Assembly (NCBI GenBank): GCA_002737365.1
Contig: NSIL01000026.1
Span: forward strand, 1-36,345
Direction of reading: 5' to 3'
Source: Acidobacterium sp.
GTDB taxonomy: Bacteria; Acidobacteriota; Vicinamibacteria; Vicinamibacterales; UBA2999
Length of the DNA stretch: 36,345 bases
Shown: positions 1 through 6,815 of the stretch, piece by piece
Numbering within the stretch: the stretch's first letter is position 1
Layout: every line of letters begins with the position of its first letter
Translations under genes and position numbers: made by a program
The notes under the pieces: generated by a model
The model's database searches: none
Seen by the model: only the letters and a program-made list of their open reading frames with translations
Told to the model about the DNA's origin: nothing

Positions 1-510
1 GGGACGCCACATCGTTGGCAACTCAACCACTCCCGCCAGTAATCGATCGAGCGCGATCGTCCCGGTGAAGGCGTAGCCGCGCCGGCTGCCGTCTTCGATC
101 GGTGTGAACCGGAGCGGCCCGATCAAGAGCGCCCGCAGCACCGCGCGGCCCTCGGCCACGTTGCGCGTGAGCCGTCCGCGCCAGTCGGCCAGCTTGGCCC
201 TTAATCGTGTTTCCAGCGCGTCCAGGTTCGCGAGTGGACTCTGGTCGCGCATCTGGCCGAGTTCCTGCTCGATCGCCGTGGCGCGCGCCTGGCGCTCTGT
301 CAGCCGTCCCAAGAGCGCGTCGAGCGGCCCGCCGCGGCCGATGGCTTCGGCGAGTCGTTCGGTTTCCTGCCGCACCGTGGCGAGTTCGGTGGCCAGGTGC
401 TCGCGGTGGCGGTCCTGGCGAGCCGGCGCCAAGTCTTCCAGCGCGAGCCGGATGGCCTCTTCGATCACGGCCGGCCGGCAGACGTCATCCTGCAACGTCG
501 CCAACCCGAA
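1..510 (-). pseudogene. C-terminal fragment of a large serine recombinase
   Basis: Read on the minus strand, the segment from about 510 down to 1 is one open frame that looks like the coiled-coil and C-terminal part of a site-specific serine recombinase. It has the linker DDVCRPAVIEEAI, a long charged helix rich in E, R and L, and the C-terminal block VLRALLIGPLRFTPIEDG followed by a GYAF and LLAG ending. These are usual for this family just before the stop. The catalytic resolvase domain with its serine, the recombinase domain and the zinc ribbon are all missing. The frame runs upstream without similarity to a TGA near 670, so the homology break is around 500-510. The C-terminal end lies outside the window. 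I infer a remnant of a former mobile element. It cannot be active as it stands. Confidence 0.7.
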
Positions 511-684
511 GCCCGTGGTGGTGAAGTTCGCGGCGGCTGATATTGCGGCCTTCAAGAAAGAAGGGAGCCTGCCGTAGCGGGAAGCGGCTCGAATCGCTTG
601 ACAGGCTGGAAGCAGTGCCCTATACAAGACGGCAACGGTAGGCGACGTTCCGTCGACACTACTCACACGTCAAAGGGGAATTTC

Positions 685-1836
685 ATGCGCTGGATCCTGA
701 TCGCTCTATTTAGTATCGCCCTCGCGCCGGCGCTGGCCTCCGCCCAGGCCACGAAGAGTGCCGAGCCCTTTGCGGTGGGCACGTTCACGTTCGACGGGCA
801 GGAGGGGCTGGGCCTTGTCCTCCGGCAACAACTGGTCGTCGAGCTCGACGCCGCCAATCGCAACCTGCAGATCGAGCCGGGCGTGCCGAGGATGGCGATG
901 CCCGAAGACATGCTGCAGCTCATCGGTCTCTACGAGTACGGCCTCAAGAGCCGGCTCTATGAGATCGTGAACCACCTCGTCAACACCAGGCAGCTCGAGG
1001 GCCAGCGGCCGAGCTTCATCCACGACGTGAAAACCGTCCGCACGCTGGCGCCCATCCGTTATCCCGGAAAGATCCTGAATGCCGCGGGGAACTTCTACAC
1101 GCATACCTGCGAGGGCTGCAGCCCCCAGCAGCAGGCGGAGAACGACAAGAAGATCCGCGCGAACCGGGGCGTCCCGTATCTCTTCCTGAAACCGGCCCAA
1201 GGCGCAGTCATCGGCAACAACCACGACATCGTCCTTCCCGCTGGCCGCGACCGCATCGACTGGGAGATCGAGTTCGGCACGGTGATCGGCCGCGCGGCCC
1301 GGTACGTCTCGGCCGCCAACGCCCAGGACTACGTCTTCGGCTACACGGTGACGATCGACGTCTCCGATCGCGGCGGACGGCCCGGCGACCGCTCGTCCGA
1401 CTGGTTCGTCGGGAAAGGCCACGAGACCTTCGCACCAATGGGCCCTTGGATTTTGCCGAAAGAGTTTTACGGCGATCCCATGAAACGCCTTCACCAGCAA
1501 CTCTCGATCGACGGCGTGAAGGTGCAGGAAGCGAGGGCGGGCGACATGATCCACAACATGTGGGAGCTGATCGAGTACGGTTCGTCGATCATCACGCTCT
1601 TCCCGGGTGACGTGATCAACAGCGGCACCACGGGCGGCACCTCCTCAGGCGCCTTCAAGCAGGGCACTCGTACGGGGTATCTCAAGCCTGGCGAGACGAT
1701 CGAGGCCACGATCGAAGGCATCGGCACGCTCCGTCATCGTGTCGTCGCCGGAAAGCCGCTGCCGACCGACCTGACGGGCTCGCAGCTTCCGGCGGTCGGC
1801 ACATACAAGCCGGCAGGAGCTCGCCCGCCACAGTAA
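685..1836 (+). CDS. Secreted fumarylacetoacetate hydrolase family protein
   Basis: A 383-residue protein of the fumarylacetoacetase (FAH) fold, whose members cleave C-C bonds or hydrate or decarboxylate 2-oxo acids at a divalent metal. Residues 1-20 (MRWILIALFSIALAPALASA) form a signal peptide, so the product is probably periplasmic, which is unusual for FAH enzymes. The catalytic half holds the expected acidic metal ligands in DWEIEFGTVIG and in the DVSDR segment, then SSDWFVGKG, and near the C-terminus PGDVINSGTTGGTSSG. A CEGC pair lies in the middle. The start is ATG 685, chosen because AAAGGGGAA (672-680) is a good ribosome site and because the signal peptide starts there. A longer frame opens at TTG 598 but has no such support. 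A strong terminator follows at 1866, so it is likely monocistronic. The substrate is not predictable. Confidence 0.85.
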   Translation: MRWILIALFSIALAPALASAQATKSAEPFAVGTFTFDGQEGLGLVLRQQLVVELDAANRNLQIEPGVPRMAMPEDMLQLIGLYEYGLKSRLYEIVNHLVNTRQLEGQRPSFIHDVKTVRTLAPIRYPGKILNAAGNFYTHTCEGCSPQQQAENDKKIRANRGVPYLFLKPAQGAVIGNNHDIVLPAGRDRIDWEIEFGTVIGRAARYVSAANAQDYVFGYTVTIDVSDRGGRPGDRSSDWFVGKGHETFAPMGPWILPKEFYGDPMKRLHQQLSIDGVKVQEARAGDMIHNMWELIEYGSSIITLFPGDVINSGTTGGTSSGAFKQGTRTGYLKPGETIEATIEGIGTLRHRVVAGKPLPTDLTGSQLPAVGTYKPAGARPPQ

Positions 1837-1865
1837 GCGGCCCGCCGCCGTACCTTTAAACAAAG

Positions 1866-1896
1866 CCCGCCTCGGATCAAATCCGAGGCGGGTTTC
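1866..1896 (+). terminator. Rho-independent terminator after the FAH gene
   Basis: A perfect 12-bp stem, CCCGCCTCGGAT paired with ATCCGAGGCGGG, closes a CAA loop and is followed by TTT. It begins 30 bases after the stop codon at 1836. The flanking AAA on the left makes it weakly bidirectional. Confidence 0.85.
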
Positions 1897-1914
1897 GCGC
1901 GCCTCTCGCCACTT

Positions 1915-2277
1915 ACCCAGGGTCCATGGCCGGTCTCGTCGCTCGCCTTTCCTCCCGAGTCAACCTACGGACCGTTCTCAGACGCGGGTCCCACGATCGC
2001 TGAATTTGAAACAGATTTTTCAGCCGCATTGGATACCGATCTTCAAGGCGTTGCTGTCTCCAGTGCCACTGCGGCGCTGCATCTTTCGTTGCTGGCTTTG
2101 GGAGTAGGGCCCGGCGATGAGGTAATTGTCCCTTCGCTGACCTTTGTGGCATGCGCCAGAAACTACCTGCCGGAGGCCTCCAGGTTGGAGGCTGCGCTAG
2201 AGCGGGAACTGGGGATTGCGGCCGATCTCATCAAGGGCGATCGGGGCATTTTTGAGGTGCTGGCGGTCAACGGGTAA
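1915..2277 (+). pseudogene. Chimeric remnant: DegT-type aminotransferase head joined to SelW-like (Rdx) tail
   Basis: One open frame with no ATG or GTG start carries two unrelated protein pieces. Codons from about 1960 to 2150 read like the N-terminal part of a DegT/DnrJ/EryC1/StrS PLP aminotransferase: [15 protein letters not shown], then [19 protein letters not shown] and [14 protein letters not shown]. Directly after TFVA the frame becomes [19 protein letters not shown] and [16 protein letters not shown]. This resembles the Rdx/SelW family, thioredoxin-like small redox proteins whose CxxC/CxxU motif precedes a Y-x-P-x-A helix. The second Cys of that motif is absent and the tail stops before the usual ending. 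The PLP lysine region and most of the aminotransferase are gone. The aminotransferase part is clear; the SelW part is short and less certain. The frame is the same as that of the FAH gene upstream, with no stop codon in between except the FAH stop itself. Confidence 0.6.
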
Positions 2278-2280
2278 TCC

Positions 2281-2615
2281 GACTAGAGATTTGGTCGTCC
2301 CCGGCGGCTGGCGGCGCTTTGTTACCCTCATCCAGCCGAATTAGGCCACTTTCCCTCATGTGTCCTCTTTTAGGAACCGTCATCCCGTCGCCTACAGTTG
2401 GACATTAAATAAATACGCAGAATCGCGTAATTGCCACGAGGGTGAATGCGTCGACTGCGTATCCAGATCGCGTCTGGCCTTCGCGCGTATCACCGGCCCG
2501 TCGGTGGACGGTGATACGCGAGCGCCTCGAGCAAATGCACAAAGGAATAGCGGCGCATGGCGGATGGCTGATTGTTGGAGTTTATGGGCAAAAATTCTGA
2601 GCAGGATTTGTCTTC
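2281..2615. other. Gene-free stretch with one perfect 12-bp inverted repeat
   Basis: No convincing gene is seen. It contains the inverted repeat CGCGTATCACCG (2484-2495) and CGGTGATACGCG (2509-2520) around a 13-base loop. No T run follows on either strand, so it is not a typical terminator. It lies downstream of the minus-strand channel gene and could stabilise the 3' end of its transcript, or be a protein-binding site. Confidence 0.5.
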
Positions 2616-3653
2616 TCACCAGAAAATGCACGTCGCCCCTAACAGCACAAACGTCAGCGGGAACGCCCACCGCGCATAACGATCCACGGCACGAGCGGTT
2701 TCGATGCGGTTGTTCATGGAGAGTGCGGTTGTCGTGATGACTTCCACGAGGGAAAGGAAGACCAAGATGGTGGCCAGAAGAATGAGCGAGTCCAGAAGGG
2801 TGAGGTAGGGCAGCTTGGGGACTTCATTCCCAATGGCGAAGCGGTAGGCGATGAGCGTGAGAACGGAAGTCACGGCCACGCTAATCTGTGAGGCTCCCAT
2901 GGTGGGGTCGATCCAGAAGACCGCCCACGACATGAAGACGATGAGCAGCAGAGGCAGGATAACCTTGAGAAGGTAATGCTGCGGCCTCCGCGAGGCGGCA
3001 AACTCAATGCCGTAGCCGACGAGTTCGTTGCCCGGCGTGAGGGTGTAGGGATTCGGCCCTGCGCCGACGGAGGTGACGACCCAATCCTGGATCGTGAGCG
3101 GCTGGGCATGCCCGACGCCTTGCGGAAGTCCCGCGGCGACTGCGGATGCGGCGGGCCCCAGTTCGATCTCGCCCGGACGGGCGTTGGTCACGACAAGTTC
3201 CACGCGGAAGACCGCTTGGTCGAACGGGAAGCGCCGCAGGTTCAGTGGTTGCTGGAATGAGCCGATGAGCCGCTGGCGGTAAATGACGTCGCCGTTCGGC
3301 GTGACATTTACGGTCTCCTGGAAGGTGCGCTTCATTGCGGCCCCCTCGTTGATAATGAGCCACTGTGGATGCCAAACCTGCCCGATGGGATAGGTTCTCA
3401 CCCCAGGACCGGCATGAGCAAGGGCGGGGTCGTACCAGCGGATCACGAGTACGAGACTTGCGGAAAAGCTCTGCGTCGCGCTGTCGATCTGCCAGATATC
3501 CGCGAACCATGCGGCGATTTCCACCCTGGTCGGTCCCGAGTCCGCTCCCGGACGGGTTGGGCCGAGTGGAAGCGGCACGGCCTCGGCCACCGCGCCACCC
3601 AGCGACACGGCCAGGCTGATAAGGAGAAGGCGGGTGCGCATCGAACGAATCAT
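2616..3653 (-). CDS. Prokaryotic pentameric ligand-gated ion channel (Cys-loop/Pro-loop receptor family)
   Basis: A 345-residue homologue of bacterial pLGICs such as GLIC and ELIC, which assemble as pentamers in the inner membrane and open a pore on ligand or proton binding. Residues 7-25 form a signal peptide. The extracellular beta-sandwich holds IRWYDPAL (71-78), VWHPQWLIIN (93-102) and the Pro-loop RRFPFDQAVFRVEL (140-153), the bacterial form of the Cys-loop without cysteines. Four membrane helices follow: M1 about 226-247, M2 about 253-275 (ISVAVTSVLTLIAYRF), M3 about 284-306, and M4 about 327-345, ending at IFW with no tail. Length and order match the family. The start is ATG 3653; ATG 3641 is also possible, and neither has a strong ribosome site. 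An in-frame ATG at 3875 would put 74 hydrophilic residues in front of the signal peptide and is less likely. It lies 260 bases after the SAM-synthetase-like gene on the same strand. The ligand is unknown. Confidence 0.88.
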   Translation of the reverse strand: MIRSMRTRLLLISLAVSLGGAVAEAVPLPLGPTRPGADSGPTRVEIAAWFADIWQIDSATQSFSASLVLVIRWYDPALAHAGPGVRTYPIGQVWHPQWLIINEGAAMKRTFQETVNVTPNGDVIYRQRLIGSFQQPLNLRRFPFDQAVFRVELVVTNARPGEIELGPAASAVAAGLPQGVGHAQPLTIQDWVVTSVGAGPNPYTLTPGNELVGYGIEFAASRRPQHYLLKVILPLLLIVFMSWAVFWIDPTMGASQISVAVTSVLTLIAYRFAIGNEVPKLPYLTLLDSLILLATILVFLSLVEVITTTALSMNNRIETARAVDRYARWAFPLTFVLLGATCIFW

Positions 3654-3913
3654 GAAAAAAGATTCTGCATTGCCTCTAAGAATACCACTCCACGTTTTCC
3701 TTTGGCAGCAGTTCCAATCCCTGTTGGGAGTTCGATCAGAGCGAAGCGGGTGCCATCCCCGACGTGGTGCATATGAAGCGCGCGGACCTCGGACAATCCG
3801 GCGATACTTCTGCCGCACGCGCAGGTATTCCTGATCGTCAGGGTGGTCGGGTTCCGACCACACAGGGGGAGTCATTCGTGTTCGACCCTCAGCTCCATCA
3901 GTTTCCGCGCGGA
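3654..3913. other. Intergenic stretch between the channel gene and the four-gene operon
   Basis: The minus strand is open through this stretch in the channel frame, with an ATG at 3875 preceded by GAGGG, but the encoded peptide is hydrophilic and resembles no family I know. A weak 6-bp hairpin, GGTCGG/CCGACC, lies at 3845-3859 and could end transcription of the upstream operon, though no T run follows. No clear promoter for the channel is seen. Confidence 0.4.
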
Positions 3914-4984
3914 CTAGTTCCATGGCAATGACGCATCGATGAAGTGCGCGCCGGCGCCGAGCGCGGCGACGTAGGCGCCACCGCAATAGCGCTCGCGCAC
4001 CGCTGAGTGAGCGAACCAGCTGGGGGGCAACTGCTCCGCGCGGCGATCCATCTCATACACCACGTCCAGCGGCGCGTCGCGATTGGGCGCATACGCCACC
4101 ACCACCCGGCACTCGCGCGCGCCGGTCCGCACGGCCCGCAGCGCCGCGTGTCTCGCAGCATACGCGCCCACGCGGTCGATGTGGCTCAGGTCCTTGCCCG
4201 ACAACGCCCCGCCACCGATGGCCACCCGCGGTCCGTAGTAGTCCGCCACCAGCTTGCGGCCGGTCTGCCCGTTGTCGCCATCGCTGCCACCGTTCAGCAG
4301 AGGCCCGTTGGGGTTGATGAGCAGCTCGAGGTCGTCGAACCGCGCCGCCCATCGCGGGTCGCACGTTTGGAGGTGCGCGTAGGCGTCCCGCACATCGTCC
4401 ACGATGCGCGCCGTCAGTTCCAGGAGGGACACCTCCGGCAACTGCTGCAGCGTAACGAGAATCTGTTCCACCTGCCACTGGTCCGTGCCCTCGCGCACGC
4501 GCACCAACAGCTTGCCGTCCGGCCCCTGGCCCGCGAGCCGGCCGTCCCGGCAACTCTGCGCGAGTGCCGCGCCGAGCGTGTGCGCGAGGAAATGCTCGGG
4601 CGGCAGCCACGCCACCTTCGCGTCATAGCCGGCCCAGCCAATCGAGATGCACTGGTCGTTCACGTGATCCGTCCACGTGCGCGGGTCCTCGCGCCGCTGG
4701 CACACGGTGTCGCGCACTTGGTAGCGGTCGGCCTCGATGGCGTTGGGGGTCACATAGCCGATGCCGCGTCCGGTGGCGCGGACAATCTCGGCCAGGTCGC
4801 GCGCCAGGGGCTGTCGCGTGACGATGCCGCCGGTGAGAAAGACCTGGTCACACCAGGTGCTCATCTCTACCTGGCAGTAGGCGCGCGCGTCGGCCTGGTA
4901 GCACTCGGCCACGATGGCGTCGGCCACCTGGTCGCAAAACTTGTCCGGGTGTCCCGGCAGAACCACTTCGCTCATGCGGATCAT
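3914..4984 (-). CDS. Divergent S-adenosylmethionine synthetase (MetK-like)
   Basis: A 356-residue member of the SAM synthetase family, which joins ATP and methionine into SAM and releases phosphate and diphosphate. Canonical MetK proteins are about 380-400 residues. Key motifs are kept: GHPDK at 11-15, DGK at 156-158, GGSDGDNGQTGRK at 232-244 (canonical GDxGLTGRK), and the phosphate-binding GGGALSGKD at 257-265 followed by HIDR at 269-271. The region around 109-116 (NDQCISIG) replaces the usual GAGDQG loop, and the N-terminal part differs from housekeeping enzymes. Catalysis looks possible, but the sequence is clearly that of a side branch. Its ATG (4984) overlaps the TGA of the VWA gene in an ATGA, so it is the last gene of the operon with the MoxR ATPase. 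A preceding CGAGG may help initiation. The housekeeping MetK is presumably elsewhere. The product could be SAM or a related adenosyl compound. Confidence 0.85.
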   Translation of the reverse strand: MIRMSEVVLPGHPDKFCDQVADAIVAECYQADARAYCQVEMSTWCDQVFLTGGIVTRQPLARDLAEIVRATGRGIGYVTPNAIEADRYQVRDTVCQRREDPRTWTDHVNDQCISIGWAGYDAKVAWLPPEHFLAHTLGAALAQSCRDGRLAGQGPDGKLLVRVREGTDQWQVEQILVTLQQLPEVSLLELTARIVDDVRDAYAHLQTCDPRWAARFDDLELLINPNGPLLNGGSDGDNGQTGRKLVADYYGPRVAIGGGALSGKDLSHIDRVGAYAARHAALRAVRTGARECRVVVAYAPNRDAPLDVVYEMDRRAEQLPPSWFAHSAVRERYCGGAYVAALGAGAHFIDASLPWN

Positions 4985-6327
4985 GATGGCAACCTCGACA
5001 GCTGGGTATAGGGAAGCCCGGCGCGCTGCAGCAACGCCGCGTTGCCATCCCTGGTGACAATCGCGTGCAGACGGATGCCGCCTGCGGCCGCCATTTGCGA
5101 CGCCTTGATGTGCTCGATGTAACCGTCGGTGACGATGATGGCGGCGCGCGGCCGGGTGCGCGCCACGTGGTCGAGCACGCAGCCGAGGCTGGTGCCGCCC
5201 GTGGTGTCGGCAACCAGGCGCCCCTGCTCGATGCGGGCCGGCGCCACGACGTTGCTGAACGCCCAGAACGGCCGCCGGATGTACGGCGTGAGCCGCCCGA
5301 GCAGCGCGACGATCAGCGGCATCTCCGCGTCCATCGAGCCGCTGACGTCCAGGTAGACGTGGGCCGAACCGGCGCGGACGGGCTGCGTCGTGTCCCAGTG
5401 CGCCTCCGGCAGAAACGCGCTCCATAGCGACCGCAACACCGCACGTCGATCGCCGGGCGACAGCACCGGCAGCACACAACTGGTGGCCGCACGTTCAGTA
5501 GCCACCGACGCCCGGTCTGGCAGCAGGTGACGCCGCAGCACCGCATACGCCTCACGGCACCACTGCTCGACAGCCCGGTCTGCCGCCCGCACCTCGTTGC
5601 GATAGGCATTCGCCCCGACGCCGTGACCGCGAGGGCTGCGGAAGACGCCCGACCCGTTCATGGCCTTGAGCGCGGAGTCGAGCGCATCGGCCAGCGCGGC
5701 AGCCCCTTCGCCTTGGTCGCGACCTGCGGCATCAAGGGCGTCATGGTTGCCCAGCAGGACGACCGTCTGGGCAGTGCGCCTGAGGTGGTCGCGGGCGAAG
5801 TCGCGGATGTCGTCGGCGACCAGACGGCCGTCGTAGAGAGCGCCCCATGCCGAAAACAGCCGGCGCTCGGCCGCGCGCCCCCGGCCGCTCCAGTCGTATT
5901 GCGCGATCAACAGCCGCTCCTCTGCGGTCGGCGGTCGCAGCAACCGGTCCACGCCCGTCGCCTTCGCGTAGTAGCCGCTCATCATCGCGCTGTACTCGGG
6001 GCCGAGACTGCGATGAATGATCGCGTTGATCACCGCATCCAGCGCCAGGTGCTCCGGGGGCGTGAGCTGGGTGGTGCGCTCGGTGTGCCGCAGCAGCACA
6101 TGCAGGAACTCGTGGCAGATCACCGCCTTCACCTCCGACTCGGTGCGGCAGTGCTCGCCGATGAACGCCAGGTTCACGAGCAGCCGCGGCCGTTGGTCGC
6201 AGGTCACGGCCAGCGTCGGCACCGTGTCGGTGAACTCGGTCTCCAGGATCTTGAGCACCGCGCGGATCGCCAGCGGGTTGTCGTCGATCAGCTCCCGGCA
6301 AATAGCGTGAAATTCACTGGCTGTCAT
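4981..6327 (-). CDS. Metallopeptidase-like and VWA-domain protein (DUF2201 type)
   Basis: A 448-residue protein with two parts. The N-terminal half has an HExxH zinc motif, HEFLH at 72-76, followed by a helix with D97 and N101, as in the putative metallopeptidase domain found with VWA-like DUF2201 proteins. The C-terminal part is a von Willebrand A fold with a full metal-ion-dependent adhesion site: DVSGS at 327-331, TTGGTS at 375-380 and VTDGY at 399-403. There is no signal peptide, so it is cytoplasmic. Such VWA proteins work with MoxR AAA+ ATPases, which is the gene two places upstream here. ATG 6327 overlaps the stop of the small upstream gene and the TGA at 4981-4983 overlaps the MetK-like start. 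I infer a VWA adaptor or protease whose activity is gated by the ATPase. The peptidase role itself is unproven for this family. Confidence 0.82.
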   Translation of the reverse strand: MTASEFHAICRELIDDNPLAIRAVLKILETEFTDTVPTLAVTCDQRPRLLVNLAFIGEHCRTESEVKAVICHEFLHVLLRHTERTTQLTPPEHLALDAVINAIIHRSLGPEYSAMMSGYYAKATGVDRLLRPPTAEERLLIAQYDWSGRGRAAERRLFSAWGALYDGRLVADDIRDFARDHLRRTAQTVVLLGNHDALDAAGRDQGEGAAALADALDSALKAMNGSGVFRSPRGHGVGANAYRNEVRAADRAVEQWCREAYAVLRRHLLPDRASVATERAATSCVLPVLSPGDRRAVLRSLWSAFLPEAHWDTTQPVRAGSAHVYLDVSGSMDAEMPLIVALLGRLTPYIRRPFWAFSNVVAPARIEQGRLVADTTGGTSLGCVLDHVARTRPRAAIIVTDGYIEHIKASQMAAAGGIRLHAIVTRDGNAALLQRAGLPYTQLSRLPS

Positions 6328-6815
6328 GCGTAGAACTCCCGTCCGTCGAACAACTCCAGTTGACGCGTCAGGCTTGCACGGGTCCACAGCACGGGCCGGA
6401 CCGGGTCGTACAGCCACGGCGTGCTGAGGCCCAATATCAGCGTTTGGTAGAGCGCATCAGCGGGCGATAGCGTCTCGATGGGCACCCGTTGCGGTACCAG
6501 ATCAATCCGGCACAGGCACGCCTCGATTGGCAGCGCGATGGCGGCGCGGGCCTCGCGCTCGTCGGCGAAACCGCACTGCTTCAGCAGCTCGAGCACGACG
6601 CTGAGCGGATTGCGCCTTCCGAAGTCCAGGCCCACGCGCAGCACGCGCGGACATCTCACCGCCCCTTGGTCGTGTCCCAGCACGGTGGTGAAAAGACGGC
6701 TGGTTCGCTGGCGGCTCATCGGGCCGCCGCTGTTGGCCAACCGCTCGAGGTCGTTGGCCCGCCATCCAGCCCTCCAGCCAGTCTCGCTCGACGAGGCGAT
6801 GGTGACCATGTTCAT
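6324..6815 (-). CDS. Small unknown protein of the MoxR/VWA operon
   Basis: A 163-residue protein I do not recognise. It has a basic N-terminal third (residues 15-45, several R, including GGPMSRQRTSRLF), a central piece LRVGLDFGRRNPLSVVLELL, and a C-terminal part with ALYQTLILGLSTPWLYDP and LTRQLELFDGREFYA. There is no signal peptide, membrane segment or obvious catalytic motif. It starts at ATG 6815, overlapping the ATPase stop in an ATGA, and ends in another ATGA with the VWA gene. Four genes joined this way will be translated in fixed proportion, so I infer that this protein is a structural partner linking ATPase and VWA protein. A minus-strand frame continues upstream inside the ATPase gene, but that is a shadow. 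Confidence 0.75.
   Translation of the reverse strand: MNMVTIASSSETGWRAGWRANDLERLANSGGPMSRQRTSRLFTTVLGHDQGAVRCPRVLRVGLDFGRRNPLSVVLELLKQCGFADEREARAAIALPIEACLCRIDLVPQRVPIETLSPADALYQTLILGLSTPWLYDPVRPVLWTRASLTRQLELFDGREFYA

Noticed and set aside
104-577. Plus-strand frame of 157 codons, Ser/Arg/Ala-rich
   Set aside because: Composition is that of a shadow; the minus strand in the same place encodes recognisable recombinase sequence.
598-684. Longer start (TTG 598) for the FAH gene
   Set aside because: ATG 685 has a good ribosome site and begins a normal signal peptide.
706-1554. 282-codon minus-strand frame under the FAH gene
   Set aside because: Lies antisense to a clear FAH gene and has His/Arg/Val-rich shadow composition.
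3654-3986. N-terminal extension of the minimal channel up to 3986 or 3875
   Set aside because: It would put a long hydrophilic stretch before a signal peptide, which is not seen in pLGICs.
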